A stretch of 36,844 bases of DNA from UMGS1279 sp045540715 (GCA_045540715.1 JAZQHT010000007.1:1-36844); one strand, 5' to 3'. Shown: positions 16,394-24,271, counted from the first letter of the stretch. The notes: generated by a model not told the origin, from the letters alone. Made by a program: numbers and translations.

Positions 16394-16579
16394 AAAAGCC
16401 GAACCCTCTGCAGTACATATTTAAGTGATAAATACTATCTGATACAAATTTTGCGAAAATTTGTATCAGCGCACATAGGATTTATCACCCTATGTGGTAA
16501 TTAGAAATCCTAAAAAGACGACTCGTCTTTCCCCTTAATAAATTAAGCTGTAAGCTACCGCAAAGAGTTCGGCCCTTTT
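16394..16579 (-). ncRNA. Candidate retron msr-msd RNA
   Basis: The 200-bp gap between the 185-aa gene and the RT gene has the layout of a retron RNA. Its ends are complementary: GCCGAAC (RNA 5' end, plus-strand 16567-16573) pairs with GTTCGGC near the RT start (16398-16404), extended by AAAA/TTTT and TCT/AGA, as expected for a1/a2 repeats. Inside, in RNA order, are a small stem CTTAA/TTAAG, a stem AAAGAC/GTCTTT with 5-nt loop, an 8-bp stem CACATAGG/CCTATGTG with 9-nt loop (16472-16496), and a perfect 14-bp hairpin with a 3-nt loop (16439-16469). The last two are the likely msd part. The exact branching G and msDNA ends cannot be fixed by eye. It is probably co-transcribed with the 185-aa gene. 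Confidence 0.82.
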
Positions 16580-16581
16580 CC

Positions 16582-17139
16582 TTAATTAATCTCTACTTTT
16601 TTAAGTTCTATATCAAGCCTTGAAGAATACTTATCTTGGCCAAGGCAGTCGTCTATATATAAATAATAGTAGCCTTCTTTTTGCATATTAAACATATTGG
16701 TTTTAATATCGGGGTTGTAACCATTAATAGGGCCATCGTCATCCCCTTCAACAGACAAATAATCATCTGTTACGGTGGCCGCAATCATATAATCGGTATA
16801 AAAATTTGGCGCTATATCTAAACAGGTGTCTTTGCCCGAAAATATTTCGTAAAACGCATCAGAAATCTTTTTTAAAATCTTATCGGTTAAAGTATCATCA
16901 TCTACCCAGTCGTTTTCTTCTTGTACTGCGTGTTTTAAATAATGATTTAAATAAGTAAGACGGCCGTTGCCATCAAACATACTATTAATACTAAATGCAA
17001 ATTCTTTTAGTTTTGCCCTTAACACATCTCTTGCTTTAGAAAAATCTTCAAAAGCAAAGGTTTTGCTCTGCGTATAACCGCTATACGAGTAATTTGCAGG
17101 CAAAGAAGTTTTAACGTTTAATACCCAAATATTTTTCAT
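16582..17139 (-). CDS. Unknown 185-aa protein, first gene of the retron unit
   Basis: The protein starts at an ATG behind AACGAGGTG and a regulon promoter; its stop codon abuts the 5' end of the retron RNA. It begins KNIWVLNVKTSLP, has a middle helical part (about 33-70), and an acidic C-terminal half (VDDDTLTD, VEGDDDGP) with many aromatic residues. No signal peptide, membrane segment, metal site or known domain is visible. Its place directly upstream of the msr-msd RNA and RT makes it the most likely retron accessory or effector protein, but effectors can also be encoded elsewhere in the island. I do not recognise the family. Confidence 0.75.
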   Translation of the reverse strand: MKNIWVLNVKTSLPANYSYSGYTQSKTFAFEDFSKARDVLRAKLKEFAFSINSMFDGNGRLTYLNHYLKHAVQEENDWVDDDTLTDKILKKISDAFYEIFSGKDTCLDIAPNFYTDYMIAATVTDDYLSVEGDDDGPINGYNPDIKTNMFNMQKEGYYYLYIDDCLGQDKYSSRLDIELKKVEIN

Positions 17140-17168
17140 AAAAGCACCTCGTTTTTTATTGTACTTTT

Positions 17169-17203
17169 ATTATAACGAGTGTAATGTACCAAAATCGGTG
17201 CAT
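17169..17203 (-). promoter_or_regulatory. WYL-type operator (17184-17203) with -10 box (17169-17174), retron promoter
   Basis: The palindrome (ATGCACCG-N4-TGGTACAT on the minus strand) lies 45 nt upstream of the 185-aa gene. Nine nt separate it from a consensus TATAAT. It drives the 185-aa gene, the retron RNA and the RT, and forms the upstream border of the island. Confidence 0.88.
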
Positions 17204-17210
17204 AAAAACA

Positions 17211-17241
17211 AAAAATCGCAGAAATCGAAAAAATTCGAAAT
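17211..17241 (-). terminator. Terminator of the surface-glycan operon
   Basis: An 11-bp stem (AAAATCGCAGA and TCTGCGATTTT) with a further small stem inside lies after the flippase stop codon. A run of T residues follows on the minus strand. Only 7 bp separate it from the retron operator, giving a sharp boundary between the two regions. Confidence 0.88.
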
Positions 17242-17261
17242 CTGCGATTTTGACTTTTTAT

Positions 17262-18785
17262 TTATCTTCTACTGAGCATATTTTTTACGCGTGTTATTAA
17301 TGATAATAATATTTTACGGTTAAATATTAAACCTATAAATATTGCCGCCACAAGATTTATTGCACCAAACATAACACCGTAAATAACAAACTGTAAATAT
17401 CCGTTAATGGTTATTGGTATTAAAGATTCGGCATAGCATAGTAAAACGCCCAACATAACAAACGGTAACATTAATTTTATAAGTTCAAATAATTTATTTT
17501 CAAAAAAGAATAAATGAACGTAACCCATTTCTAAAACGGCTAAAAGAACTGCACAAAGTAAAAGTGCGCCGAGCATTCCATAAACGCCAAACAAGTTGCC
17601 GCCAATTAACATTGTAATTACAAGGGTTATACATGCAATAAGCTGGAAGTTTTTGCTTATTTTAAATTTGCCCGCCATATTTAGTAAATGACCCGATGGT
17701 ATATGTATCATTTCAACCACCGCTATAATTACCATAAACAAAGCAATCAAAGGGTCAACGTATTTAACCTCGTTAATATCTTTTGCGTCTTTAGTGTAAA
17801 TAGATATAAATGGCAAAATTAAAACAAACGCCGTACACAACAATACAAAGACCGCAAAAAACGCAATAAACTCGTAAACCTTAAAGGTGTGCCAAACTTC
17901 TTCTTTTTTCTTTTCGGTTAACATTTGTCCAAAAGAAAGACGGGGCGCGTCAATTGCCGCATGCAAAATGCTTTTTATAAGAACAAACACCTGGTTATAT
18001 GCAGTATAAACGCTGGCAAGCACAGTACTGCTTGAAATTGACAAGAATATTATTGGGAAAGAGTTATATATAACGCCGGTAATTTTTTGCACCATTACGT
18101 CTTTAGTGCCTTTAATCATTTCACCTTTTGGGGCTTCTTTAAAATCAATAAACTTGTTTTTGCGTTTAACGTAAAAAGCAATTAAAAAGCTATTTAAAAA
18201 TGCAAAAAGCATTGTTATAAATCTAACCGCCCACATTGGACCGCCCATACGCATCATAATTATATTAGCTATATGGCCGCCGCCAATTGTAAACATTGTT
18301 ATTAAACTTATAATATATTCTTTTTGTTGAGTTTGAAGAAGCACACGGAAGGTAGTGGCATAAAAAAGGTTAAAGGCCGCAGGAACTACCGCCATTAAAA
18401 CAACCGTAATAATAAATTCTACGTTAAGCTCGCTTTCTGCTAAAAAGCCAAAGCCAACCGCTACTGCAGCGCCAATTCCTAAAAACAAAAATGCAATATT
18501 GCGGAATTTTTTTAAGGTTGCAGAAAGAATACCGTTTACTAATTTATAATCGCCATTAGTTAAGGGGGCAAAAAGTGAAACGTTAGAAGCCACTGTAAAG
18601 CCGCCCTCTAAAATAAGAAGCATATTTACAATTTGATTAACGGTTGAATTAACCCCGTTAAAATCCGAACCAAAGGTATCCATTACCATTTTGGTTACAA
18701 CAACACCAAGAAGGCCGTTAACTAACGTTAAGGCCATTGCAGAAATAGCGTTTAATATACTATTTTTACTTCTTGATTGAGCCAC
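17262..18785 (-). CDS. Polysaccharide flippase (Wzx/MATE-like membrane protein)
   Basis: The 507-aa protein has about twelve to fourteen hydrophobic segments spread over its length and a basic C-terminal tail, as in MOP-superfamily flippases that move lipid-linked sugar units across the membrane. The start is a GTG with AAGGAG 8 nt upstream. It is the last gene of an operon of four on the minus strand, after polymerase, glycosyltransferase and LicD genes. The substrate is presumably the glycan built by those enzymes. The terminator at 17211-17241 closes the operon. Confidence 0.82.
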   Translation of the reverse strand: MAQSRSKNSILNAISAMALTLVNGLLGVVVTKMVMDTFGSDFNGVNSTVNQIVNMLLILEGGFTVASNVSLFAPLTNGDYKLVNGILSATLKKFRNIAFLFLGIGAAVAVGFGFLAESELNVEFIITVVLMAVVPAAFNLFYATTFRVLLQTQQKEYIISLITMFTIGGGHIANIIMMRMGGPMWAVRFITMLFAFLNSFLIAFYVKRKNKFIDFKEAPKGEMIKGTKDVMVQKITGVIYNSFPIIFLSISSSTVLASVYTAYNQVFVLIKSILHAAIDAPRLSFGQMLTEKKKEEVWHTFKVYEFIAFFAVFVLLCTAFVLILPFISIYTKDAKDINEVKYVDPLIALFMVIIAVVEMIHIPSGHLLNMAGKFKISKNFQLIACITLVITMLIGGNLFGVYGMLGALLLCAVLLAVLEMGYVHLFFFENKLFELIKLMLPFVMLGVLLCYAESLIPITINGYLQFVIYGVMFGAINLVAAIFIGLIFNRKILLSLITRVKNMLSRR

Positions 18786-18797
18786 TAAAATTACTCC

Positions 18798-20177
18798 TTA
18801 ATTTTCAACAGTCTTTTTAAAAATTTTAGGTCCTTTTTCTCTCTTGCATAATAACCACAATAAAACTAACAAGATAAATGGACAGAGATTTTCGTTGGTT
18901 TGTCCCACCTGGTTATTACAAGGAATAAATATCATCATCAACATAAAGAAGAATATACTTGCAAGTGCAAAGGGATTTTTATTTTGAATAGCATCTTTAA
19001 ACATACCGCCAAATAATAACCCTATTACAAACATAACTAATATTACACCATAGAAGGAAAAATCGTTAGCTAGCCATGTGTACATTGAGTGCCAGCGCAC
19101 GTCGCTGTCCCAACCAAATTCTTCTAACTTAACTTGATATGTAAATTGATCCACGTCATAAATATTTTTAGATACAATATCCACAACCCACATGCTACTT
19201 CCAAGACCGTACATAGGTGTCCACTCCACCTCTAAAGCTTGGCTCATAGCATAATATCCCTGAGTTAAGTAACTAGAAAAGCTATACCATAAATTTACAA
19301 TCTTATTATCTTTAGGACTACCATCGTCCTTATTCTCTGGTTTTAAGCCACCAATTTCATACTCTGTTATTTCATAATCGGAGGCATCACTGCGTGTTTC
19401 CATCATCCAACCAAAGTAGGTTAAAAGCAATAGTACACCAACCAAGATAAACACTATAAGTTTAATTATTGCTTTTCTGTTAATTTCTTTTTTGTGCCAC
19501 TTTTGGAAGGTTTCAACAATTACAGGAATTTCAACCAATAAAAGCACGTGTAAAAACTGAATATTAGTACCAATGGAAATATAGAAAACAACAACTATGC
19601 TTAAATATAAAATTGTAAATATCTTGCCATAAAGTTTTAATTTTTTAAAGAAGATCATAGCCAAAATAATAACTATGTTTTTTACAAAGCCCCATGCAAG
19701 ATTAATAACCGTAAATACAGAACCGCCCAAAACGTTTGGGCCATCTAGTGTTTGCTGTCTTAAAAAGTTTTGCTTATAACCAAGTCCCGGATTTTTAAGA
19801 CCAACTGACATTTCTTTAAATAGCCCTGCAAAATCAAAACTATTAAAGCCGTAGGTTCTAAAAATATGAATTATATAAAACAGAACATTAAAAATTACCA
19901 TAACAGAAATAACTTTAATAAGTTTTTCGGTTTTGTTTTCGTTCCATTCAATTAACTGCAGACTTACCGATTGTCTTTGGCCTATTATATAACCCAAGTA
20001 TAGCGCTAAAATGTATAAAATATTAAGTCCATAAAATAAGACTGGTTGTTTAGTTGGCCAATCATACGGGCATAAAATATAAACAACTAGTGAAAAAACC
20101 AAATATACTACTGTAAGGTATATTGGGAATTTCAAACTTAAATTGTTTTTATCATTTAATTTGTTTGTAATTCTCAT
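18798..20177 (-). CDS. Oligosaccharide repeat-unit polymerase (Wzy-like membrane protein)
   Basis: The 459-aa protein has about eleven membrane segments and one long outside loop (about residues 265-370), the usual form of Wzy/O-antigen polymerases. Sequence motifs are weak in this family, so the call rests on topology and on its place between a flippase and a glycosyltransferase. It would join repeat units of a surface polysaccharide outside the membrane. The gaps to both neighbours are under 20 bp, which supports one message. Confidence 0.72.
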   Translation of the reverse strand: MRITNKLNDKNNLSLKFPIYLTVVYLVFSLVVYILCPYDWPTKQPVLFYGLNILYILALYLGYIIGQRQSVSLQLIEWNENKTEKLIKVISVMVIFNVLFYIIHIFRTYGFNSFDFAGLFKEMSVGLKNPGLGYKQNFLRQQTLDGPNVLGGSVFTVINLAWGFVKNIVIILAMIFFKKLKLYGKIFTILYLSIVVVFYISIGTNIQFLHVLLLVEIPVIVETFQKWHKKEINRKAIIKLIVFILVGVLLLLTYFGWMMETRSDASDYEITEYEIGGLKPENKDDGSPKDNKIVNLWYSFSSYLTQGYYAMSQALEVEWTPMYGLGSSMWVVDIVSKNIYDVDQFTYQVKLEEFGWDSDVRWHSMYTWLANDFSFYGVILVMFVIGLLFGGMFKDAIQNKNPFALASIFFFMLMMIFIPCNNQVGQTNENLCPFILLVLLWLLCKREKGPKIFKKTVEN

Positions 20178-20193
20178 TAAAGTATTGCCTTCC

Positions 20194-21408
20194 TTATTTT
20201 AAAGCTTCAACCATTTTAACAATTTTTTCACATTGTTTTTTTGGGTTTTTGTGTTCTAAAATAAAAGCGCGAGCTTTTTTGCCCATAGCTTGTCTTTTTG
20301 ATTTGCTTAAAGAACAAGTTTCTTTTAACTTTTGTTTTAAGGCGTCTATAGAATTATCTTCTACGTAAACCATAAATTCGTCATAATCATTTGGAATACC
20401 ATCTAATTTGTATCCTATAACAGGTCTTTGAGACGCTAAATATTCCATTGTCTTTGAAGGAAAGGAATATTTTGTAAATTCGCCAATGTTTTGACGTGGA
20501 TTAATTAAAACCGTTGCATTTTGTTGGCACTCTCTAACCTTTTCGGGACCTACGTAACCCATAAATTTTATTCCCTTGCAGCTTACGGCAAGTTCTTTTA
20601 TATGGTTTGCAAGGCCTCCGCCGCCACAAATCCAAAGTTCATAATCAGTATCTTCTTTATAAAGTTCAACAAATGCCTCTAAAAGATTTTCCATCCCATA
20701 AGCTGCATTAAGTTGGCCTGTATATAAAATAACCTTTTTATCAGATCTGCTTTCCGGTAGTTCGGGTTGACTGCTGTTGTAAATGCCTTCAACAATTGTG
20801 TAAGACTTATTTTCAACATTAACAGCCTCTTTCATATATTCGGTTAAAAATACGTAAGAGTCGTACTGATTTATAAAGCTGCTTTTGACTAAAGCTCTCA
20901 TTTTAGCTTTAAAACTTACTTTACCACCGCCGTTTACCACTATAAGCGCAGTAGGGATATCGGGTAAGACTACACAAGTGCGAACTCTTTTATAGAACTT
21001 TTTAATAAGCTTTAAGGCTATTGATATACCCAAACGCAAATCGTAAGTTAAAAGGCAAACGTTTTCGGGACCTTCTTCTTTTATAATTTTTCTAACCTCT
21101 TTAAAAGTGGTAATGGCCCTCGAAATATGTTTTAACACCGGAAGATTTATAAAACCACAGTTAACGTCGTTAGCACCATCACTATGTGCCCACAACTGTC
21201 TTTTAAAAAACACCTTGGGATATTTAGGATAAGACGGGATTTGAGTATTATTTACCAACGTAGTTTTAACGCCCGTTGCTTGATCTAAACCCAAAATAAT
21301 ATTACTGTTTAAGTTGTGATCTGCAAGACTTAAAGATATCTTGCTTTTTTTTGAAAGACTATCATAGTCTTTCATATTGTAAATTGAACTACAAAAAACA
21401 TATTTCAT
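20194..21408 (-). CDS. Glycosyltransferase, GT4-like
   Basis: The 404-aa protein shows the two-domain pattern of GT-B enzymes. The C-terminal half has KKVILYTGQLNAAYGMENLLEAF, LWICGGGG, IKFMGYVG and the donor-binding segment SFPSKTMEYLASQRPVIGYK, close to the family 4 form with Pro-Ser-Lys-x-x-Glu. The N-terminal half begins with MKYVFCSSIYN and would hold the acceptor site. It transfers a sugar from a nucleotide donor in the cytoplasm during repeat-unit assembly. Donor and acceptor cannot be told from sequence. Confidence 0.85.
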   Translation of the reverse strand: MKYVFCSSIYNMKDYDSLSKKSKISLSLADHNLNSNIILGLDQATGVKTTLVNNTQIPSYPKYPKVFFKRQLWAHSDGANDVNCGFINLPVLKHISRAITTFKEVRKIIKEEGPENVCLLTYDLRLGISIALKLIKKFYKRVRTCVVLPDIPTALIVVNGGGKVSFKAKMRALVKSSFINQYDSYVFLTEYMKEAVNVENKSYTIVEGIYNSSQPELPESRSDKKVILYTGQLNAAYGMENLLEAFVELYKEDTDYELWICGGGGLANHIKELAVSCKGIKFMGYVGPEKVRECQQNATVLINPRQNIGEFTKYSFPSKTMEYLASQRPVIGYKLDGIPNDYDEFMVYVEDNSIDALKQKLKETCSLSKSKRQAMGKKARAFILEHKNPKKQCEKIVKMVEALK

Positions 21409-21431
21409 AACAATTTAACTTCCAAAAATAA

Positions 21432-22250
21432 TTATTTCCAATAAACGTCAATCTGATGTCTTGAAACCGGATTCTTGGGTGGAGTCATATAATCGCCGTA
21501 AAGGTTTGTTAAGTATTCGTCATAGTTAGACATTGCATAAAATTGTTCGTTTTCAAAAGGAACCAATATAGGTTTCATATCTTCTTTTTTCATAACTTCT
21601 TTTATGCCGGCGCGCCCTTCAATAACGCCAACGTAGGTTGCAGTATCATAAGGGTATTTTGTAGCCCACTTATTCATCCATTTAACAAGTCTTTCATGGC
21701 CAATTAAATAAACAATAGGTAAAACGGGAAGTAATCCGTATTGCAAAATGGTTGCAACCTTATTTCTTCTTTGACCACCAAACTTCGTATCGTTAATAAC
21801 GATTAAGTCTTTTAATATTCTTGCAATTTTAAATTGCCACTTTCTTTTATTAGGAGAATCACTAAGGCCGTCTAGTGGGAAAATATCTATCCAACAGCCA
21901 AGTTTTTTGCTTATGCGATAATTTTTAAATGTTAACTCGGTTCTATTATCATAAATTCTTAAAATAGCAGTTAAAGGATTTTTGTTCACGTGCATATTGT
22001 CAATACTTCTATATTCGTCCAGTTTGCCATCTTTAATTAAACTTAAGAACTTATTATAATCTGTTCTTGGCATCATAATATCAATATCATCATCCCAAGG
22101 AATAAAGCCTTTGTGTCTTATAGCACCAATAAGCGTTCCGCCGGCTAAATAATAAATTAAATTATGTTCTTCACAAAAATTATGAAAAACCTTTAATATT
22201 TCTAATTCTATACTTTGAAGTTCTTCTAAACTTAACGCTTTTTTACTCAT
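21432..22250 (-). CDS. LicD-family transferase
   Basis: The 272-aa protein has the LicD signature: YYLAGGTLIGAIRHKGFIPWDDDIDIMMPR, with the acidic metal-binding cluster at residues 53-57. LicD proteins are nucleotidyltransferase-fold enzymes that add phosphocholine, phosphoribitol or similar groups to surface glycans. The divergent neighbour is a TarI-type cytidylyltransferase that would supply a CDP-activated donor such as CDP-ribitol, so phosphoribitol addition is a reasonable guess. It is the first gene of the operon, with GAGGAG ahead of the ATG and a clear promoter at 22284-22312. Confidence 0.9.
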   Translation of the reverse strand: MSKKALSLEELQSIELEILKVFHNFCEEHNLIYYLAGGTLIGAIRHKGFIPWDDDIDIMMPRTDYNKFLSLIKDGKLDEYRSIDNMHVNKNPLTAILRIYDNRTELTFKNYRISKKLGCWIDIFPLDGLSDSPNKRKWQFKIARILKDLIVINDTKFGGQRRNKVATILQYGLLPVLPIVYLIGHERLVKWMNKWATKYPYDTATYVGVIEGRAGIKEVMKKEDMKPILVPFENEQFYAMSNYDEYLTNLYGDYMTPPKNPVSRHQIDVYWK

Positions 22251-22283
22251 AATACTTCTCCTCGCATTATTACCTAATTATAT

Positions 22284-22312
22284 ATTATAATATATTTAAT
22301 ATTGTTTTTCAA
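22284..22312 (-). promoter_or_regulatory. Promoter of the surface-glycan operon
   Basis: On the minus strand, TTGAAA (22307-22312) and TATAAT (22284-22289) are separated by 17 bp, a near-consensus vegetative promoter upstream of the LicD gene. It contrasts with the regulon promoters, which lack a -35 box. Confidence 0.75.
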
Positions 22313-22338
22313 CCATATTTTACTTTGTATATATGTGC

Positions 22339-22367
22339 TTGAATATTTCGCCTTTATATGTTAAAAT
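22339..22367 (+). promoter_or_regulatory. Promoter of the tarI-type gene
   Basis: TTGAAT (22339-22344) and TAAAAT (22362-22367) are separated by 17 bp. The expected transcript starts near 22374, which rules out the in-frame ATG at 22358 and supports the start at 22388. Confidence 0.7.
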
Positions 22368-22387
22368 GCTTTAAAAGGAGTGGTTAT

Positions 22388-23107
22388 ATGATATTCGGCG
22401 CTATACTTGCCGGCGGCGTAGGATCCAGGATGAATATCGCAGATATGCCCAAACAATTTTTACCTTTAGGTAAAAAACCAATTATTATCCACACACTCGA
22501 AAAATATCTTGCTGTAAACAGAGTTGATGTTATATATATTGGCGTTCATCCCGAGTGGGAAGAACATATGAATAACTTAATTGATGAATTCTTTTTAAAT
22601 GACAAAGAAAAATTCAAAGTTATTTCAGGCGGCGGAAGCCGAACTGATACAATTTTTAACATTGTTGACGCTATTGAAAAAGACTATGGCGAGGGCGATG
22701 AAAACGTCATTTTAACACACGATTCGGTTCGTCCCTTTGTTACCGAAAAAATGATTAACGAAAATATTGATGCAGTAATTAAATATGGTGCGGTTAATAC
22801 ACTTTCGCGTGCGGTTGATACAATTGTTATTTCTGATGGTGAAAATTTTATAGATAATATCCCGGATAGGAGCCGTATGTATCAAGGGCAATGTCCGCAA
22901 AGCTTTAATATTTCTTTACTTAAAAAATATTATAATTTGCTTTCCAAAGAAGATAAGGACGCCTTAACTGATGCTTGTAAAATTTTTGTTTTAAATAATC
23001 ATCCTGTATTTATAGTTGAAGGGGACTATACGAATCTAAAAATAACCACTATGGGTGATTATAAAATTGCACAGGCAGTTGAACAAATTTTAAACGAAGA
23101 AAAATAA
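22388..23107 (+). CDS. tarI: Ribitol-5-phosphate cytidylyltransferase (TarI-like, IspD family)
   Basis: The start is the ATG at 22388, preceded by AAAAGGAG; an earlier in-frame ATG lies within the promoter. The protein (239 aa) has GAILAGGVGSRM and PKQFLPLGKKPIIIHTLEKY at the N-terminus, THDSVRPFVT in the middle, then MYQGQCPQSF, LTDACKIFV and NLKITT near the end. This set matches TarI more closely than IspD, as far as I remember both. The enzyme makes CDP-ribitol from CTP and ribitol-5-phosphate for teichoic acid or other ribitol-phosphate glycans. The usual partner reductase TarJ is not adjacent. Divergent from the LicD operon. Confidence 0.85.
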   Translation: MIFGAILAGGVGSRMNIADMPKQFLPLGKKPIIIHTLEKYLAVNRVDVIYIGVHPEWEEHMNNLIDEFFLNDKEKFKVISGGGSRTDTIFNIVDAIEKDYGEGDENVILTHDSVRPFVTEKMINENIDAVIKYGAVNTLSRAVDTIVISDGENFIDNIPDRSRMYQGQCPQSFNISLLKKYYNLLSKEDKDALTDACKIFVLNNHPVFIVEGDYTNLKITTMGDYKIAQAVEQILNEEK

Positions 23108-23118
23108 ATAATATAATA

Positions 23119-23148
23119 AAAACGGTGAGTCTTTGGACTCACCGTTTT
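23119..23148. terminator. Bidirectional terminator between tarI and the lipoprotein gene
   Basis: A 13-bp perfect stem (AAAACGGTGAGTC and GACTCACCGTTTT) with a TTTG loop lies between two genes that end toward each other. T tracts occur on both strands. Confidence 0.9.
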
Positions 23149-23151
23149 GTT

Positions 23152-24240
23152 TTATTGTGCTGTTTGAAGATCGTAATAAGTAACTATATCTTCAACCTTG
23201 AAACGATTTGTTGCAAAATCGCTAACGTCAACATTTAAGCTGTTGGTGTAGGTTTCAAGTTCTTTAGAAAACTCTTCGTTTTTAAGAATATTTAAAACTT
23301 CTTTTTCTAAAGATTCGAAATAATACGGATCTTCGTTAATATCTAAACGAACAACTAAAGTGCAACCCGAATCAGAATCAATAATTTTAATTTCATCTTT
23401 CTTCATGGTTTGAATAGCGGCAAAGTTACTATCCGGATTGCTTGTTTTGCTACCGCCTATAACAAAAGCAAAAATGTCTTTAGGTTTAGAAACGCCTTCT
23501 TCAACCTTTTCTGCGTTTTTAATTTGTTCATCTGTTATTTTGTTGTATTTAATATAAATTTCTCTAAAGGTTTTTTTGCCGGCTTCAATATCTGCTTTAT
23601 AACCTGCAAATTCCTTCTTTAAGGCTGTAAGTTCTGTATCTGAATTGCTTGTGCCGTCTAAAGTATAGGCTAATACGTAGTTTTGGGCTAACGCTTTTTT
23701 AAGTTCTTCTTTAGAAACCTCTTTGCTGCCGCCTTCGCCGTAAATGCTTAAGAAGTAAGCCTCTGCCATTTGGCTGTAACGAACAGTCTTTTTATAGCTT
23801 TCATAAGAAATACCATTTGCTTCGTATAATACGCTTAAACCTTGTGCATACCAATTGTTTTGTGCTAATTGTTCAACAGTTTTGTCAATATCTTCGGGTA
23901 ATTTGTATTTACCTTCTGCTAAAAGTTTATCTAATGCTAAATATTGTTTGCATAAATCTAAAGCAGTATCTTTAACGTAGGTTTTAAAATCTTTACCGTC
24001 AATTGTTTGATTATAATAATCTTCATCGGTATAAAGGGTGATATTGCTTTGAGAAGCAATACTATAAGCACGACTTCTTGCATTATCTTCTGCGTTGATA
24101 AGTGCAATTAAGTAAATTGCAGAAGTAATTTCATCATCTCCTAAAGAAATAGCAGTTTCATCTTTAGGATGGCAAGCAGTAATACTTAAAGCCATTACTA
24201 AAACTAAAATTAAAGCTAAAAGCTTCTTAATATTTTTCAT
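23152..24240 (-). CDS. Secreted lipoprotein, possibly PrsA/SurA-like foldase
   Basis: The 362-aa protein starts with a lipoprotein signal peptide; the lipobox LSITAC places the lipidated cysteine at residue 23. The following part is helical and charged, with segments such as LDLCKQYLALDKLLAEGKY and a region (about 165-275) where a parvulin-like domain could sit. Overall order, an alpha-helical chaperone part on either side of a middle domain, resembles PrsA/SurA, but the parvulin motifs are not clear. It would be anchored outside the membrane. Single gene with GGAGG before the ATG and its own promoter. Confidence 0.7.
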   Translation of the reverse strand: MKNIKKLLALILVLVMALSITACHPKDETAISLGDDEITSAIYLIALINAEDNARSRAYSIASQSNITLYTDEDYYNQTIDGKDFKTYVKDTALDLCKQYLALDKLLAEGKYKLPEDIDKTVEQLAQNNWYAQGLSVLYEANGISYESYKKTVRYSQMAEAYFLSIYGEGGSKEVSKEELKKALAQNYVLAYTLDGTSNSDTELTALKKEFAGYKADIEAGKKTFREIYIKYNKITDEQIKNAEKVEEGVSKPKDIFAFVIGGSKTSNPDSNFAAIQTMKKDEIKIIDSDSGCTLVVRLDINEDPYYFESLEKEVLNILKNEEFSKELETYTNSLNVDVSDFATNRFKVEDIVTYYDLQTAQ

Positions 24241-24271
24241 TATAATTCCTCCAAGAATAGTTAACAGAAAT

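Noticed and set aside
16439..16469. The 14-bp hairpin before the RT gene as a terminator of the 185-aa gene
   Set aside because: No T run follows it on the minus strand, and it sits inside a region with end-to-end pairing typical of a retron RNA.
22388..23107. The cytidylyltransferase as IspD of isoprenoid synthesis
   Set aside because: Segments such as LTDACKIFV, MYQGQCPQSF and NLKITT fit TarI better, and the LicD neighbour supports a glycan role, though IspD cannot be fully excluded.
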